Assembly: GCA_017935365.1 (NCBI GenBank)
Contig: JAGBHT010000010.1
Coordinates: 1-64,000 of the forward strand
DNA length: 64,000 bases
DNA from: Ruminiclostridium sp.
GTDB taxonomy: Bacteria; Bacillota; Clostridia; Oscillospirales; Ruminococcaceae
Direction of reading: 5' to 3'
Shown piece by piece: positions 53,997 through 62,411 of the stretch; within the stretch, counting starts at the first letter, position 1; every line of letters starts with the position of its first letter. Under the pieces are notes generated by a model, which was not told the DNA's origin, ran no database searches, and was given only the letters and a program-made list of their open reading frames with translations. The translations under genes and the position numbers were made by a program.

Positions 53997-54742
53997 TGTG
54001 GGAGTTTGTTATTCGTGTGCTTCTATTGTATTGTTTTATGTTTTTGCTGTGATAGTAAGCTATTGCGCTTTTGTTTTCCGGCGTACCTTGCATATGTATA
54101 TCGGTACATTCTCAAAGCTTGCAATTTTGCCGTTAATCTCAAAGTTACAGCGTATAACTATCACCCTTGTCTCCCCTCGAAAAAGGGGGAGGCAAGGTAT
54201 AGTGCTTTGACTTACAAACGATTGCGTTTAAAAAGTCGCAATAAGCGGGAAGCTGATGCTCTGTTCGCTCCGGGGGACTGTACAGATATCTCAGGATAGT
54301 ACGTTTTTGGGAAGTATCGGTGACGGTTCGGTTGCACTGATATACTCACGGAATTATTAGCTTCTTGACGGCACGGAAACTGTTTTTTGTACCTATACGA
54401 CATTCTCAATATCATTTTCAACTATATTGAACCGTTTGAATTCGGGTATGGAGTTTTCGAAACTTTTTTCAGTATGCTTTCGTCGACCACAAGGCTAACG
54501 AACCCTTGAGTAAATTTGCTTTGATTTACAGACAGATCTGATATTATCGAAAATGACCGGCTCTTTCCCGGACAGGAAATGTTCGGAAAGGATCTTTTTA
54601 TTTTGAATATGTCACTTAAAATTTACTCATTGTGAACAAATCTTTGTTGAGTTTTGATATATACAAATTTCTCTTTCGGGTATAGAATATAGAGGTTGCT
54701 TTTTGTCTTGAAAGCAATAAGGAAACAGAAAGAGGGAGAGAA
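53997..54742. other. Non-coding gap upstream of SulP gene
   Basis: No credible gene. CTTGTCTCCCCT (54166-54177) and AGGGGGAGGCAAG (54184-54195) form a strong hairpin of the same G/C-block style as the elements at 14731 and 20949. CTTTCC...GGAAAGGATC before TTTTTATTTT (about 54570-54605) may be a terminator. TTGCTTT / AAAGCAA (54696-54717) forms a small hairpin just before the SulP ribosome binding site. Confidence 0.45.
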
Positions 54743-56446
54743 ATGATAAAGCGTTATTTCAAACGTTTAAAGACAGAATTTAAGGGCTATAATGCAGGAA
54801 AATTCGGAAAGGATGTGCTGGCAGGTATTACGGTTGCGGCTGTGGCACTTCCGCTTGCGCTTGCATTCGGTATATCGAGCGGTGCGACTGCCGCCGCAGG
54901 ACTTATCACAGCGCTTATCGCAGGTGTTGTAATAGGGATGCTTTCGGGTGCGTCATATCAGATTTCCGGTCCTACGGGAGCTATGGCGGCCATTCTTTGC
55001 TCGCTTGTGGCTACATATCATATGCAGGGTGTATTCATTGCCTGCTTTATGTCTGGCATTATACTTCTGCTGTGCGGAATATTCAAGCTCGGCGGACTGG
55101 TGCAGTTCATACCCACCCCTGTTATCACAGGCTTTACATCGGGTATAGCTATCATCATCGCATTCGGTCAGATAAATAATCTCACAGGGCTTAAATGCGA
55201 TGGTGCGTCCACGATTGACAAGATAGTAAGCTACTTCAACACTCCTCAGACGCTGAATTTCGAGGCTATAGCCATCGGCGTGTGCGTTATAGTGTTTATG
55301 CTCATTTACCCCAAAAAGCTCAACGCTATTATCCCGTCGTCGCTTATGTCAATTATAATTGCAACGGCGCTGAACTTCATATTCAATTTCGATGTCGGAA
55401 TTGTCGGCGAGATACCGCAGACACTGTTACTCAGCGACAGACTGGATATAACGGCTATAGATTTCGATACGGTCAAGAATCTTATATTCCCCGCGATAAG
55501 CATTGCGGCGCTCGGACTTATCGAAAGCCTTTTGTGCGGCGCAAGCGCAGGCAGAATGAAAAACGAAAAGCTCGACAGCGATCAGGAGCTTGTAGCGCAG
55601 GGCATAGGCAATATGCTGATCCCGTTCTTCGGCGGTGTTCCCACAACAGCGGCTATCGCAAGAACAAGCGTTGCTATAAAGAGCGGCGCGCAGACAAGAA
55701 TTGCAGGTGTGATTCATTCACTGGTACTGTTAGCTTCAATGTTCCTGCTCGGCGGTGTAATGTCTAAGATACCTATGGCGGCGCTTGCAGGCGTACTTAT
55801 CGTAACCGCGTGGAGAATGAATGAGTTTGCGGTAATCAAGGACATATTCGGCAGAAAGATAAAGACCACAATGTTCCAGTATCTTATAACAATGGCGGCG
55901 ACCGTATTATTCGACCTCACAGTCGCAATTATAATCGGTATTCTTTTCTCAGTCATAATGTTCGTGCTCAAGGTGTCGGATATGACGGTAAACGTTGCCG
56001 ATGTTGACCCTGCAAAGATCGATATAGCCGACAAGGACGGAAAGCTTCACGGCACAAAGGTCGTATATGTAACAGGACCGCTTTACTTCGGAACATCGAA
56101 CAAGCTTTCCGAAAAGCTTTCACATCTTGAGGTCGAGGACGGCGGAAAGCTGATATTCTCGATGCGTGGTGTGCCTATTGCCGATATTTCCGGTGTACAG
56201 GCTATGAAGGAGCTTTGTGACAGCCTTTCCGCAAGGAAGATAGAAATATACTTCTCGTGCGTACAGCCTGCCGTTGACGAAATGTTCCACCGTTGCGGAC
56301 TTATCGAAACATACGGTGAGGAACGATTCTTCTGGAGTACCGACAAGGCGATGAAGTTCATTGCAGGTGAAACGGAAAACGTCTGTCCTGTATGTTCCGC
56401 AAACACATCAAATACGGCCGTAACCGCAGAAACGGCAAGCGTATAA
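54743..56446 (+). CDS. SulP family anion transporter with STAS domain
   Basis: 567 residues. A transmembrane domain of 12-14 segments (about 25-415) carries the family signature GLITALIAGVVIGMLSGASYQISGPTGAM and PTPVITGFTSGIAI. A C-terminal STAS domain follows (about 435-540: KVVYVTGPLYFGTSNKL, LIFSMRGVPIADISGVQAMKEL). Members carry bicarbonate, sulfate or dicarboxylates; the substrate is unknown. A short tail ends in CPVCSANTSNT. GAGGGAGAG precedes the ATG. Confidence 0.93.
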   Translation: MIKRYFKRLKTEFKGYNAGKFGKDVLAGITVAAVALPLALAFGISSGATAAAGLITALIAGVVIGMLSGASYQISGPTGAMAAILCSLVATYHMQGVFIACFMSGIILLLCGIFKLGGLVQFIPTPVITGFTSGIAIIIAFGQINNLTGLKCDGASTIDKIVSYFNTPQTLNFEAIAIGVCVIVFMLIYPKKLNAIIPSSLMSIIIATALNFIFNFDVGIVGEIPQTLLLSDRLDITAIDFDTVKNLIFPAISIAALGLIESLLCGASAGRMKNEKLDSDQELVAQGIGNMLIPFFGGVPTTAAIARTSVAIKSGAQTRIAGVIHSLVLLASMFLLGGVMSKIPMAALAGVLIVTAWRMNEFAVIKDIFGRKIKTTMFQYLITMAATVLFDLTVAIIIGILFSVIMFVLKVSDMTVNVADVDPAKIDIADKDGKLHGTKVVYVTGPLYFGTSNKLSEKLSHLEVEDGGKLIFSMRGVPIADISGVQAMKELCDSLSARKIEIYFSCVQPAVDEMFHRCGLIETYGEERFFWSTDKAMKFIAGETENVCPVCSANTSNTAVTAETASV

Positions 56447-56456
56447 ATATAAGAAA

Positions 56457-56494
56457 ACAGCCCACAGGCAAATCAAAGTGTCTGTGGGCTGTTG
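56457..56494. terminator. Terminator between convergent genes
   Basis: ACAGCCCACAG (56457-56467) pairs with CTGTGGGCTGT (56482-56492); A-run before it serves as the T-run for the minus-strand gene. Confidence 0.82.
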
Positions 56495-56501
56495 CTGCAT
56501 G

Positions 56502-56846
56502 CTAAGCGCCTCTGTCGTTGCCTTGCGACATTACGATAAAACTTACTATTATCGTAACGAGCAGAGCGAGTATTCCGAGTAACTTATTTTCAATAAAGCA
56601 AACCGTCAAAGCAACGCCGCCGATCATAATAGCAATTCCGAAAATCATCCACAAGCATTTTACCGCTTCACTGCGGTTGTCGGTTTTGTTTTCATCCTTG
56701 ACGTGGTGCGAATAAACCGTCCTGCCTTTATTCTGTGCAGGCGGCTGTTCATTTCTCTTGCTGTCTTCGATTATATGATGAACAAGCCCAAAGGTGACAA
56801 AATCATCAAAGGCATCGTGCTTACCGTTTCCGTTCCAGTCAAACAT
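56502..56846 (-). CDS. Small membrane protein with N-terminal EF-hand-like loop
   Basis: 114 residues. Residues 3-14 (DWNGNGKHDAFD) match the 12-residue EF-hand calcium loop, with acidic or Asn ligands at positions 1, 3, 5, 9 and 12 and Gly at 6. A charged linker follows, then two membrane helices (about 62-108) and a short tail. Function unknown; calcium sensing at the membrane is inference. It lies 20 bases downstream of the MazF-like gene on the same strand. Confidence 0.75.
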   Translation of the reverse strand: MFDWNGNGKHDAFDDFVTFGLVHHIIEDSKRNEQPPAQNKGRTVYSHHVKDENKTDNRSEAVKCLWMIFGIAIMIGGVALTVCFIENKLLGILALLVTIIVSFIVMSQGNDRGA

Positions 56847-56866
56847 AATATCTGCCTATTTCGCAT

Positions 56867-57265
56867 CTATTCAAATATTCCTTTAAAAGATTCTGTTATC
56901 GATTTACGCACTACAGAGTAATTTTCTTTATTGATGCGACCTATTCTGACAATAAGCTGTGCTTGATTGATAGTGGTTATCTGTTCCATGAGTACTATGC
57001 TGTCAAACATGAGCCCGCATTTGCTGTTTAGATTAAAGTGGACCGGGAGCTGTTTTTTATATCGTGCCGTAAGCGGAGCAACGATAGTCGTTGTGCTGAA
57101 ATGATTGCCGATATTATTCTGTATTATAAGTACCGGTCTTATTCCGTATTCGATACTTCCTGTTTTTTCGCCAAGGTCTGCGAGCCATATCTCGCCTTGA
57201 AATGCTTTTCCGCTGACATTCTGTACAGTTGTTGCGGAAGCATTATCGGTGTAATTACACGTCAT
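56867..57265 (-). CDS. MazF/PemK-like mRNA interferase, no visible antitoxin
   Basis: 132 residues. The PemK fold is recognisable from AFQGEIWLADLGEKTGSIEYGIRPVLIIQNNIGN, TTTIVAPLTAR and MEQITTINQAQLIVRIGRI. Such toxins cut mRNA at short sequences and are normally paired with an upstream MazE; none is encoded in the 300 bases upstream. The preceding 30 residues (NYTDNASATTVQNVSG) are an unusual leader. The ATG at 57265 follows AAAGGA; an upstream frame to 57301 is possible. Confidence 0.87.
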   Translation of the reverse strand: MTCNYTDNASATTVQNVSGKAFQGEIWLADLGEKTGSIEYGIRPVLIIQNNIGNHFSTTTIVAPLTARYKKQLPVHFNLNSKCGLMFDSIVLMEQITTINQAQLIVRIGRINKENYSVVRKSITESFKGIFE

Positions 57266-57387
57266 ATTTAATTCCTTTCTCAACTGAATTGCTGTAAACA
57301 TATAATAGTTTCGTTTTTAGTGGCGGTATACCGGTGTTAAGCTGTTGAGTCCGTATCCTACACTAAATCTGATTAGCTATTGTAATT

Positions 57388-57416
57388 ATTTTAGCATAGG
57401 GAGTGTACGATAAAAA
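57388..57416 (-). promoter_or_regulatory. Candidate promoter of MazF-like gene
   Basis: On the minus strand TTTTTA (57416-57411), 17 bases, TGC-TAAAAT (57393-57388), an extended -10. Confidence 0.45.
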
Positions 57417-57520
57417 GGACAAACTAAATTTGAACAAGGATGACAATCTGTATTTGATATTAAATTAGTATAGTAAACTGCCGATTAATGAATATATGAT
57501 TACAAATATAAGCATTTCTG

Positions 57521-57549
57521 TTTACTTTTATGTCGAAATATGATATAAT
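57521..57549 (+). promoter_or_regulatory. Promoter of Abi_2 gene
   Basis: TTTACT at 57521-57526, 17 bases, TATAAT at 57544-57549. ATCACCG (57548-57554) and CGGTGAT (57561-57567) form an inverted repeat over the start site, a candidate operator. Confidence 0.65.
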
Positions 57550-57571
57550 CACCGCAGGGACGGTGATACAA

Positions 57572-58561
57572 TTGGACAGAAACATTAAGCCAAAGAAAAC
57601 AGCTGATGAGTTGGTAAATAAGTTGCAAAACGAAAAAGGCATAACATTTAATATAATAGATAAAAATACGGCTGTTGATTATTTCAGAGATATCAACAAT
57701 TATCTTCGCACCGCCTCATATAGAAAAAATTATGAAAAACATCAAAGCGGCGAGGATAAAGGGAAATATATAAAACTTGATTTTGCATATCTTACAGAAC
57801 TTTCTTCAATAGATATGCACCTGAGAAAAGTAGCTTTTCATATGTGTGTTGATATCGAACACGCTATAAAGACAAAATTGATTACAACAATAGAAAATAA
57901 TCCGGATGAAAACGGATACGATATAGTAGATCTGTTCTTTCAAAAATTTCCTGATGTATTGGATAGTATCGAAGGAAAGGCTGATTCTATATTCACAGGC
58001 GGCTTAATTGACAAATATTTTTCTTTGTGCTATGTATTTGACAAATCACAGACACCTACATTTTTAAAAACCCGAATCAGCAGATATGATTGTCCTGTCT
58101 GGGTGCTTGTAGAAATAATATCGTTTGGCGATTTGTTGAAACTTGTTTCACTTTATAACGAACAGTATCCTTTATATAAGGTTAACGTTCCGTCAAACAG
58201 CATTTTAAAAGCTGTAAAAAGTCTAAGAAATGCTTGTGCACACAATAACTGCCTGCTGAATAATATGAATGTAGGAACAACTAAGCCTTCTGCTGAAATA
58301 ACACAGTTTGTAGCAAAAATTAAGACTATAGGCAAGGAAGAGCGAAATAAAAAACTTTCCTGTCGTCCTATGTTTGAACTGGTATGTATGCTTAAAGCAT
58401 ATGATGAAGTTGTTTCAAAAAATGTAAAAAAGCATGGTTTTGATAGTATATCGGAATTTGTGGATAATATATTATTAAATCATGAAGATTACTTTGATAC
58501 AAATATCGTGGTAAAAACTTCTTTCGATTTTTTTAAAAAAGTTGTTGACAATTTCAAATAA
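57572..58561 (+). CDS. Abi_2 (AbiD/AbiF-like) abortive-infection protein with HEPN motif
   Basis: 329 residues from the TTG at 57572. Abi_2 features include an N-terminal KKTADELVNKLQNEKGITF, YFRDINNYLR, IDMHLRKVAFHMCVDIEHAIKT, and SLRNACAHNNCLLN. The RNACAH run gives the R-x4-H motif of HEPN RNases. Such proteins stop phage multiplication by halting the infected cell. The gene is strikingly AT-rich next to its neighbours, suggesting recent transfer. An ATG at 57530 lies inside the promoter, so the TTG start (with GGGACGG before it) is preferred. Confidence 0.85.
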   Translation: MDRNIKPKKTADELVNKLQNEKGITFNIIDKNTAVDYFRDINNYLRTASYRKNYEKHQSGEDKGKYIKLDFAYLTELSSIDMHLRKVAFHMCVDIEHAIKTKLITTIENNPDENGYDIVDLFFQKFPDVLDSIEGKADSIFTGGLIDKYFSLCYVFDKSQTPTFLKTRISRYDCPVWVLVEIISFGDLLKLVSLYNEQYPLYKVNVPSNSILKAVKSLRNACAHNNCLLNNMNVGTTKPSAEITQFVAKIKTIGKEERNKKLSCRPMFELVCMLKAYDEVVSKNVKKHGFDSISEFVDNILLNHEDYFDTNIVVKTSFDFFKKVVDNFK

Positions 58562-58857
58562 AACGAGTATAATATTACTGATATCAAAAAGCGTAAGCTT
58601 TTGTAAGGGTGGCGTTGCTGACGTTGCCCTTATTTTGTTTTATTAAGTAAATTTATAATTTTGTGCGTTCTCCTCGCAAGGCTGACAACAAAAAAACAAG
58701 CACCGCAATCAAATAGGCTTACTGTGGTGCAAAGCCGGTGACCGCAAAAAGTTGTCAGCGAAGGCAAGGCTGAAGACTACAGTACAAGCGAGCAGCCTTG
58801 CCGAGCGGCACTTTTTTGCGAAAAGGAGGAACAGTAGAGCGGGTGACTGATTTTTTA
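58562..58857. other. Non-coding gap with nested inverted repeats
   Basis: GCTGACAAC (58681-58689) pairs with GTTGTCAGC (58751-58759), enclosing GCACCGCA/TGTGGTGC (about 58700-58730). Next to it GCAAGGCTG (58764-58772) pairs with CAGCCTTGC (58793-58801), and GCAAGGCTG also begins the first arm (58676-58684). No gene seen. It lies downstream of the tRNA terminator and may be the edge of an inserted element. Confidence 0.55.
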
Positions 58858-58861
58858 TAGC

Positions 58862-58894
58862 ATAAAAAATCGGAACAAGCGTAACCCGTTCCGA
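58862..58894 (-). terminator. Terminator of tRNA-Arg
   Basis: On the minus strand TCGGAAC pairs with GTTCCGA, followed by TTTTTTAT; it begins right after the CCA end. Confidence 0.88.
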
Positions 58895-58896
58895 CG

Positions 58897-58972
58897 TGGC
58901 ACGCCTGATGCGATTCGAACGCACGACACATAGCGTCGGAGGCTATTGCTCTATCCAACTGAGCTACAGGCG
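58897..58972 (-). tRNA. tRNA-Arg (anticodon CCG)
   Basis: A complete cloverleaf on the minus strand, 76 bases including an encoded CCA. Acceptor GCGCCTG/CAGGCGT, D arm GCTC/GAGC, anticodon arm ATAGC-CTCCGAC-GCTAT with anticodon CCG, T arm GTGCG-TTCGAAT-CGCAT. It reads CGG codons. Confidence 0.96.
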
Positions 58973-58979
58973 CAAATAT

Positions 58980-59008
58980 AAAGGGCTGACGGTTGTCAGC
59001 CCTTTCAG
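58980..59008 (-). other. Hairpin between promoter and tRNA
   Basis: AAAGGGCTGAC / GTCAGCCCTTT (perfect) lies between the tRNA promoter and the tRNA. It may end the upstream aminotransferase transcript or act as a 5' leader hairpin for tRNA processing. Confidence 0.65.
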
Positions 59009-59035
59009 TATAACATATTTTATACGATTTTGCAA
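59007..59035 (-). promoter_or_regulatory. Promoter of tRNA-Arg
   Basis: On the minus strand TTGCAA (59035-59030), 17 bases, TATACT (59012-59007). It starts seven bases before the end of the aminotransferase gap. Confidence 0.8.
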
Positions 59036-59041
59036 GTACAA

Positions 59042-60301
59042 TTACTTAAGCAGGGATTCTGTAGCGGCAATCTTTACTGCAACACAGAATACTTCCATTG
59101 CCTTTGCAAGCTCAGCCTCGGTAGGATATGTGGGAGCAATACGGATATTGCTGTCGTGGGGATCCTTGCCGTAAGGATAAGTTGCGCCGGCGCCTGTCAG
59201 AACAACTCCTGCCTGCTTGCACAGTTCAACCGTGCGCTTTGCCGTACCCTCAAGACCGTTGAATGAAATGAAGTAACCGCCGTTGGGCTTGTGCCATGCG
59301 CCGAAACCTGTGGGAGCGATCTCCTTGTCGAGCATATCAAGAACGATCTTGAACTTAGGCTCGATTATAGCTCTGTGCTTCTTCATATGTTCCTTGATAC
59401 CGTCAAAGTCCTTGAAGAAACGTGCGTGTCTTAACTGGTTGAGCTTATCATAACCTATAGTCTGGAATGTCATCTGGCTCTTGATGAACTTGATGTTCTC
59501 GGCACTTGCGCCGATGAATGCAAGACCGCCGCCGGGGAATGAGATCTTTGATGTTGACGCAAACATGAATACCATGTTTTCCTTGCCTGTCTTCTTTGCT
59601 TCTTCAAGAAGATTGAGCAGGTGGTCGGGTGTATCTGTGAGGTGATGAACGCAGTAAGCGTTATCCCAGAATATTCTGAAATCCTTGGCCTTGGGTGAGA
59701 GGTTTGCAAAACGCTTTACTGTTTCGTCCGAGCAGGTGATACCCTCGGGGTTGCTGTACATAGGAACGCACCAGATACCCTTGATAAGCTCATCTTCGCT
59801 TACCAGCTTCTCTACAACGTCCATATCGGGACCGTCGGGAGTATAAGGCACTGTGATCATCTCAATGCCGAGGCTCTGGCAGATAGCAAAGTGTCTGTCA
59901 TAACCGGGAGCGGGGCAAAGGAACTTTACCTTCTCATTCTTTCCCCAGGGCTTGTCGCCGCCGAGAACACCGAGTAACATTGCTCTTGCCATTGTATCAT
60001 ACATGAGCTGAAGGCTTGAGTTACCGCCGATGATTATTTCATCATGAGCAACACCGAGCATAGGCATACAAAGTCTTTTTGCTTCTTCGATACCGTCAAG
60101 TACGCCGTAGTTACGGCAGTCGATACCGGTTTCTGACATATAATCGCCGTCAAGGCAGTGTGTCAGCATATCTAACGAAAGATCAAGCTGTGCAGGGGAG
60201 GGCTTGCCTCTTGACATATCTAATTTAAGTCCCTGCTTGCAAAGCTCGTCATACTGCTTCTTAGCTTCTTCGTTCAGCTTTATCAGTTCATTCTTTTCCA
60301 T
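59042..60301 (-). CDS. PLP-dependent aspartate aminotransferase-like protein (MocR-type aminotransferase domain)
   Basis: 419 residues. The fold type I aminotransferase core has GGNSSLQLMYDTMARAM, CPAPGYDRHFAICQSLG, CVPMYSNPEGITCSDE, WDNAYCVHHL, and FASTSKISFPGGGLAF with the PLP Lys at about 255. NIRIAPTYPTEAEL carries the substrate Arg. It matches the aspartate aminotransferase family Ic (Aminotran_MocR-like) without any DNA-binding domain. It exchanges amino groups between aspartate and 2-oxoglutarate. AAGGAG precedes the ATG. Confidence 0.88.
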   Translation of the reverse strand: MEKNELIKLNEEAKKQYDELCKQGLKLDMSRGKPSPAQLDLSLDMLTHCLDGDYMSETGIDCRNYGVLDGIEEAKRLCMPMLGVAHDEIIIGGNSSLQLMYDTMARAMLLGVLGGDKPWGKNEKVKFLCPAPGYDRHFAICQSLGIEMITVPYTPDGPDMDVVEKLVSEDELIKGIWCVPMYSNPEGITCSDETVKRFANLSPKAKDFRIFWDNAYCVHHLTDTPDHLLNLLEEAKKTGKENMVFMFASTSKISFPGGGLAFIGASAENIKFIKSQMTFQTIGYDKLNQLRHARFFKDFDGIKEHMKKHRAIIEPKFKIVLDMLDKEIAPTGFGAWHKPNGGYFISFNGLEGTAKRTVELCKQAGVVLTGAGATYPYGKDPHDSNIRIAPTYPTEAELAKAMEVFCVAVKIAATESLLK

Positions 60302-60362
60302 TATCGCGAACTCCTTATGATAAAGAAATTTTTACGCAGTTGTTCACTGCACCCATAGTCTA

Positions 60363-60391
60363 ATTATAAAGCAAACAAAACCGTTTTGCAA
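60363..60391 (-). promoter_or_regulatory. Promoter of aminotransferase gene
   Basis: On the minus strand TTGCAA (60391-60386), 17 bases, TATAAT (60368-60363). Confidence 0.82.
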
Positions 60392-60432
60392 GCGTTTTTT
60401 AGCTTTCTTGCAACAAATTATGCAATTTTGTC

Positions 60433-60509
60433 AAAAAAACGTTGCACAGAAACATAATTATGGCGATTAGCAACTATAAAATATCCATAAAATGTTTAAT
60501 CTGTGCAAC
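60433..60509 (-). terminator. Long-loop inverted repeat followed by T-run
   Basis: On the minus strand GTTGCACAGA (60509-60500) pairs with TCTGTGCAAC (60450-60441) around 49 bases, then GTTTTTTT. It lies after the last gene of the glmS operon; the loop is unusually long for a simple terminator. Confidence 0.5.
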
Positions 60510-60529
60510 TCGTAATTTTAATTTTTGCA

Positions 60530-61246
60530 TTAACCGGCAAATGCGGCTGTCACAACGCCGTTGTTATTTGTGAATGTAATATCGGCGGTTACCGTCTGCT
60601 CGTCAAGACCGGAAAGGTTCAGCGGTACGCTGCAACGTATGTTGTAAGTCCATTCAAAGGTCAGCGTAGTGCTTGTCTTGCCGTCAAGGAAAGCAAGGTT
60701 CATATCAAAATCCGTGCTGTCATTCAGAAGAGCGGTCGCCGATAATGCGTCATCGTAGATCACGGGAAGCGTTACATTCTGACGTGTAAGCTCGGTCGGC
60801 ATTATGTTGCGCATTGATATTATTTTTGAGTTTCCGTCCGTGTACACATTGAGCGTAAGGTCGGCACAATAAAATCCGACCTGTTTCTGACCGTCAAGCG
60901 GTATATCCTCTGCATAACCCTGTACGGCAAAATAACCCGTTCCGTAGTCCGATAAAGCTATGTTGAATGTGGGGTGGAACACCGGTGTTCCTTTGGCAAG
61001 AATAGCGTCGTATGCCGTCATTGCACCCTCTACTCCGTCCTGTACATCGAGCAGAGCGGTTTCGACTTCTGCCTTGTCCAGTCCCGAATAATAGCTTGCG
61101 GAAACGGCAAGGTTATTGCCGTCGGTGATTATTTCACGGTTGCTTCCTGCATACACGGGAGTTGTACGGGTCAGCAACATATACAGAAGAAGTCCTATTC
61201 CTGCTGTGACAAGCACAAGCAGAATAACAAGTACGATCTTTTTCAT
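60530..61246 (-). CDS. Secreted/membrane-anchored protein of unknown function
   Basis: 238 residues. One N-terminal membrane helix or uncleaved signal (about 3-25: IVLVILLVLVTAGIGLLLYML), then a roughly 205-residue extracytoplasmic domain, Thr/Asn/Asp-rich and probably beta-structured, with no motif I recognise. AGGAAAT precedes the ATG. Last gene behind glmS and the FkbM methyltransferase, 46 bases after the latter. Confidence 0.75.
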   Translation of the reverse strand: MKKIVLVILLVLVTAGIGLLLYMLLTRTTPVYAGSNREIITDGNNLAVSASYYSGLDKAEVETALLDVQDGVEGAMTAYDAILAKGTPVFHPTFNIALSDYGTGYFAVQGYAEDIPLDGQKQVGFYCADLTLNVYTDGNSKIISMRNIMPTELTRQNVTLPVIYDDALSATALLNDSTDFDMNLAFLDGKTSTTLTFEWTYNIRCSVPLNLSGLDEQTVTADITFTNNNGVVTAAFAG

Positions 61247-61292
61247 TAGGATTTCCTTTCGGATATCAATTGATATCGTTTTAGATGCAGTA

Positions 61293-62381
61293 TCAGATAC
61301 AGTAAAGGTTCATATCCCACGCAGGAATATACGGGTGCTGTCTTAAATACAGCCTGTACGCAGGATTGAGTTCTTTCACTTTAAGCGGGAGCGCAAACAT
61401 ATCCTCCGTGCGGTGATAGAGCGAAACGAGAAGTTTTGGCTTGTCCCGCTGTATTACCGTCTTACTGCCGTCAAGAGCTTCGCTTTCGCTGCCCTCAACG
61501 TCATACTTTATATAAGTCACATGCTCGTCCTTTACAAAGCTGTCAAGACTGCGCATTTCTATCTCTTTTATCCTTGCGGGATTTACGGGCTTGCCCTTTT
61601 CGTAAGGGATAAGGGACGAATTTCTTCCGCCCTTTGATACAAACTCACGCACCGTATCACAGCTCCACGCGCCTGCGTTTATTGTCCTGAAATCGTAAGG
61701 GCTGAGCTTGTAGTGGATACGTTTCATCTTGGCGTAATTCTTGCCGTCAGGTTCCATTGCGAATATCTTGTTGAAATGTCCGCCCGTGACATTCAGAAAC
61801 TCGGTTATCGTGTCGCCGTTGTATGCACCAAGGTCTGCATAGGTTTCGTTACCGCCGAGTGAAAGTATTTCATAGCCGTCCGCCTTATCGGTCTGGTTGC
61901 GTAAAAGCGGCTGGATCCTGCCTGTTATACGATATTCGAGCCAGCCGTCAAACACTTTCTTCGACTGCTCATCGGCAAGCATTGAGTAAACCTTTTCAAG
62001 CTCCACCTTATGCTCCTCGGCATATTCCTTTGTAAATAATCCACCGCCGATCACGGGAACATCGGGAGCGTACAGCTCGTGCCTGTCCGAGATGGCTATG
62101 ATACGCTGTATCACCTCGTCAATATGCGTACCGAACGCAACGAGAATGATACAGTCGCCGAACTGCTGTTCGATATCGGACAGCTTTTTCACCTCAAAGC
62201 CCGCAAAGCTGTGACCTCTCACAAAGTCGTCGCTTGCCATAAATCCCGATATCCGGACATTCTTTTCGGCGCATACATCAAGTATCTTCTGCGCACCGTC
62301 ACCCATGCCGTATATTATTATCGGCTTTGAGGTTACGGCTAAGTGATCCCAGAGGGAAACCGCACTTGTTATATCGTACAT
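61293..62381 (-). CDS. FkbM family methyltransferase with N-terminal Rossmann-like domain
   Basis: 362 residues. Residues about 20-110 look like a nucleotide-binding fold (PIIIYGMGDGAQKIL, GDCIILVAFGTH). The C-half is an FkbM SAM methyltransferase: ETYADLGAYNGDTITEFL (SAM motif I), IFAMEPDGKNYAKM, YIKYDVEGSESEALDG and the tail SLYHRTEDMFALPLKV. It probably O-methylates a sugar of a surface glycan. AAAGGAATG precedes the ATG. It lies 30 bases downstream of glmS. Confidence 0.85.
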   Translation of the reverse strand: MYDITSAVSLWDHLAVTSKPIIIYGMGDGAQKILDVCAEKNVRISGFMASDDFVRGHSFAGFEVKKLSDIEQQFGDCIILVAFGTHIDEVIQRIIAISDRHELYAPDVPVIGGGLFTKEYAEEHKVELEKVYSMLADEQSKKVFDGWLEYRITGRIQPLLRNQTDKADGYEILSLGGNETYADLGAYNGDTITEFLNVTGGHFNKIFAMEPDGKNYAKMKRIHYKLSPYDFRTINAGAWSCDTVREFVSKGGRNSSLIPYEKGKPVNPARIKEIEMRSLDSFVKDEHVTYIKYDVEGSESEALDGSKTVIQRDKPKLLVSLYHRTEDMFALPLKVKELNPAYRLYLRQHPYIPAWDMNLYCI

Positions 62382-62411
62382 TCAAACATTCCTTTTCTTA
62401 CGATTATCCGA

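Noticed and set aside
57530..57571. ATG at 57530 as Abi_2 start
   Set aside because: It falls between the -35 and -10 boxes of a good promoter and has no ribosome binding site.
58676..58801. att sites of an integrated phage or plasmid
   Set aside because: No integrase gene and no duplicate of the tRNA 3' end were seen in the window.
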